Shown piece after piece: positions 63,820-64,000 of a stretch of 64,000 nt of DNA; position 1 is the stretch's first letter; each line of letters opens with the position of its first letter. The stretch is from Sphingomonas sp. LY29 (GTDB lineage: Bacteria; Pseudomonadota; Alphaproteobacteria; Sphingomonadales; Sphingomonadaceae): NCBI RefSeq assembly GCF_035593985.1, contig NZ_CP141587.1:2354001-2418000 (forward strand). The letters run 5' to 3'. Below the pieces are notes generated by a model. It had not been told where the DNA came from. It saw only the letters and a list, made by a program, of their open reading frames with translations, and did not search any database. The translations under genes were made by a program, and so were the position numbers.

Positions 63820-64000
63820 TTAAAGCGGGCGACGATCGCGGTCGTCGATCGGATCGCGGTCGTCGGGAATTCCGTCGCCGTCCCGATCGCGGCCGAGCAT
63901 GCGGTCGACAATCCCCGGCTTTGTTTCGGTCGGGCTGATCACACCGTCGCGATTGCGATCGCGCACCGCAGCGTCGCGCAGGCTGTCGCGTTCGCGCCAT
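63820..64000 (-). CDS. Asp-repeat (EF-hand/TSP3-like) protein, C-terminal part; 5' end outside window
   Basis: Reading inward from the right edge on the minus strand, one frame runs without stops from 64000 to TAA at 63822-63820. Its 59 residues contain VRDRNRDGVISPTE and GRDRDGDGIPDDRDP, two DxDxDG calcium-loop-like repeats, and end DDRDRRPL. The first is EF-hand-like, the second thrombospondin type 3-like. It ends 3 bases from the glyS stop. The N-terminus and any signal peptide lie outside the window. Confidence 0.7.
   Translation of the reverse strand, partial: WRERDSLRDAAVRDRNRDGVISPTETKPGIVDRMLGRDRDGDGIPDDRDPIDDRDRRPL

Noticed and set aside
1..64000. tRNA, rRNA or tmRNA genes
   Set aside because: No intergenic stretch shows a tRNA cloverleaf with GGTTCGAATCC-type T-loop, and all gaps are under about 225 bases.

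Overview
This is a GC-rich, gene-dense chromosomal window from an alphaproteobacterium, most likely a member of the Sphingomonadaceae (Sphingomonas or Sphingomicrobium type). That placement is inferred from gene content and gene order: GcrA, an rph/rdgB block divergent from hrcA-grpE, a TelA pair, DUF484-xerC, acpP-fabF-mltG, petABC, queC-queE, paired TraB/GumN proteins, and small exported proteins rich in Asp-Arg repeats. Genes are packed with 1 to 4 base ATGA/GTGA overlaps. I see no rRNA, tRNA, CRISPR array, prophage or insertion sequence.

Layout. 1-3.1 kb: end of glutathione reductase, an FAD oxidoreductase and a CaiB-type CoA transferase. 3.1-5.2 kb: TelA and a membrane partner. 5.3-7.4 kb: TadG/TadE-like pilus proteins. 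7.4-10.5 kb: enoyl-CoA hydratase, transaldolase-like aldolase, DUF484, XerC. 10.5-14.4 kb: DedA, GshB, YraN, RsmI and a divergent LpoA-like lipoprotein. 14.4-19.1 kb: HemW, CAP protein, RdgB, RNase PH, HrcA, GrpE. 19.1-24.5 kb: HExxH protein, AcpP, FabF, MltG, an SH3 remnant, MarR, an M17 aminopeptidase. 24.5-27 kb: RimO and a K+ channel. 27.1-32.9 kb: an envelope-sugar region with two nucleotide-sugar dehydrogenases and an undecaprenyl-phosphate sugar transferase, convergent with a dehydroquinate-synthase-like and HpcH/HpaI aldolase-like pair lying behind parE. 35-38 kb: Hsp20, a J-domain protein, GcrA, an ABC permease. 38-42.6 kb: exported Asp-rich protein, ArgD-ArgF, SDR, Hsp33. 42.7-44.9 kb: small exported protein, then DUF3147-queC-queE. 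45-48.2 kb: lipoprotein, LipB, membrane protein, HemF, TrmL. 48.3-51.2 kb: cytochrome bc1 operon. 51.4-57.4 kb: Gly/Tyr-rich lipoprotein, MaoC, YchF, a frameshifted diguanylate cyclase, an oxygenase-like protein, Pth, L25. 57.5-64 kb: two TraB/GumN proteins, a membrane-XRE-membrane operon, GlyQ-GlyS, and the end of an Asp-repeat protein.

Most genes are housekeeping. The best signals for a second look are: (1) a ROSE-type RNA thermometer with an RpoH-like promoter upstream of hsp20; (2) the AroB-like/HpcH-like pair beside the polysaccharide genes, a plausible source of an unusual carbocyclic or keto-deoxy sugar; (3) a leader with an intrinsic terminator only 26 bases before DUF3147-queC-queE, suggesting attenuation; (4) tandem inverted repeats two helical turns apart over the promoter of the membrane-XRE-membrane operon; (5) a one-base frameshift at the end of a GGDEF gene; (6) a C40-peptidase SH3 domain without its catalytic domain; (7) TelA with a possible XpaC-like partner.
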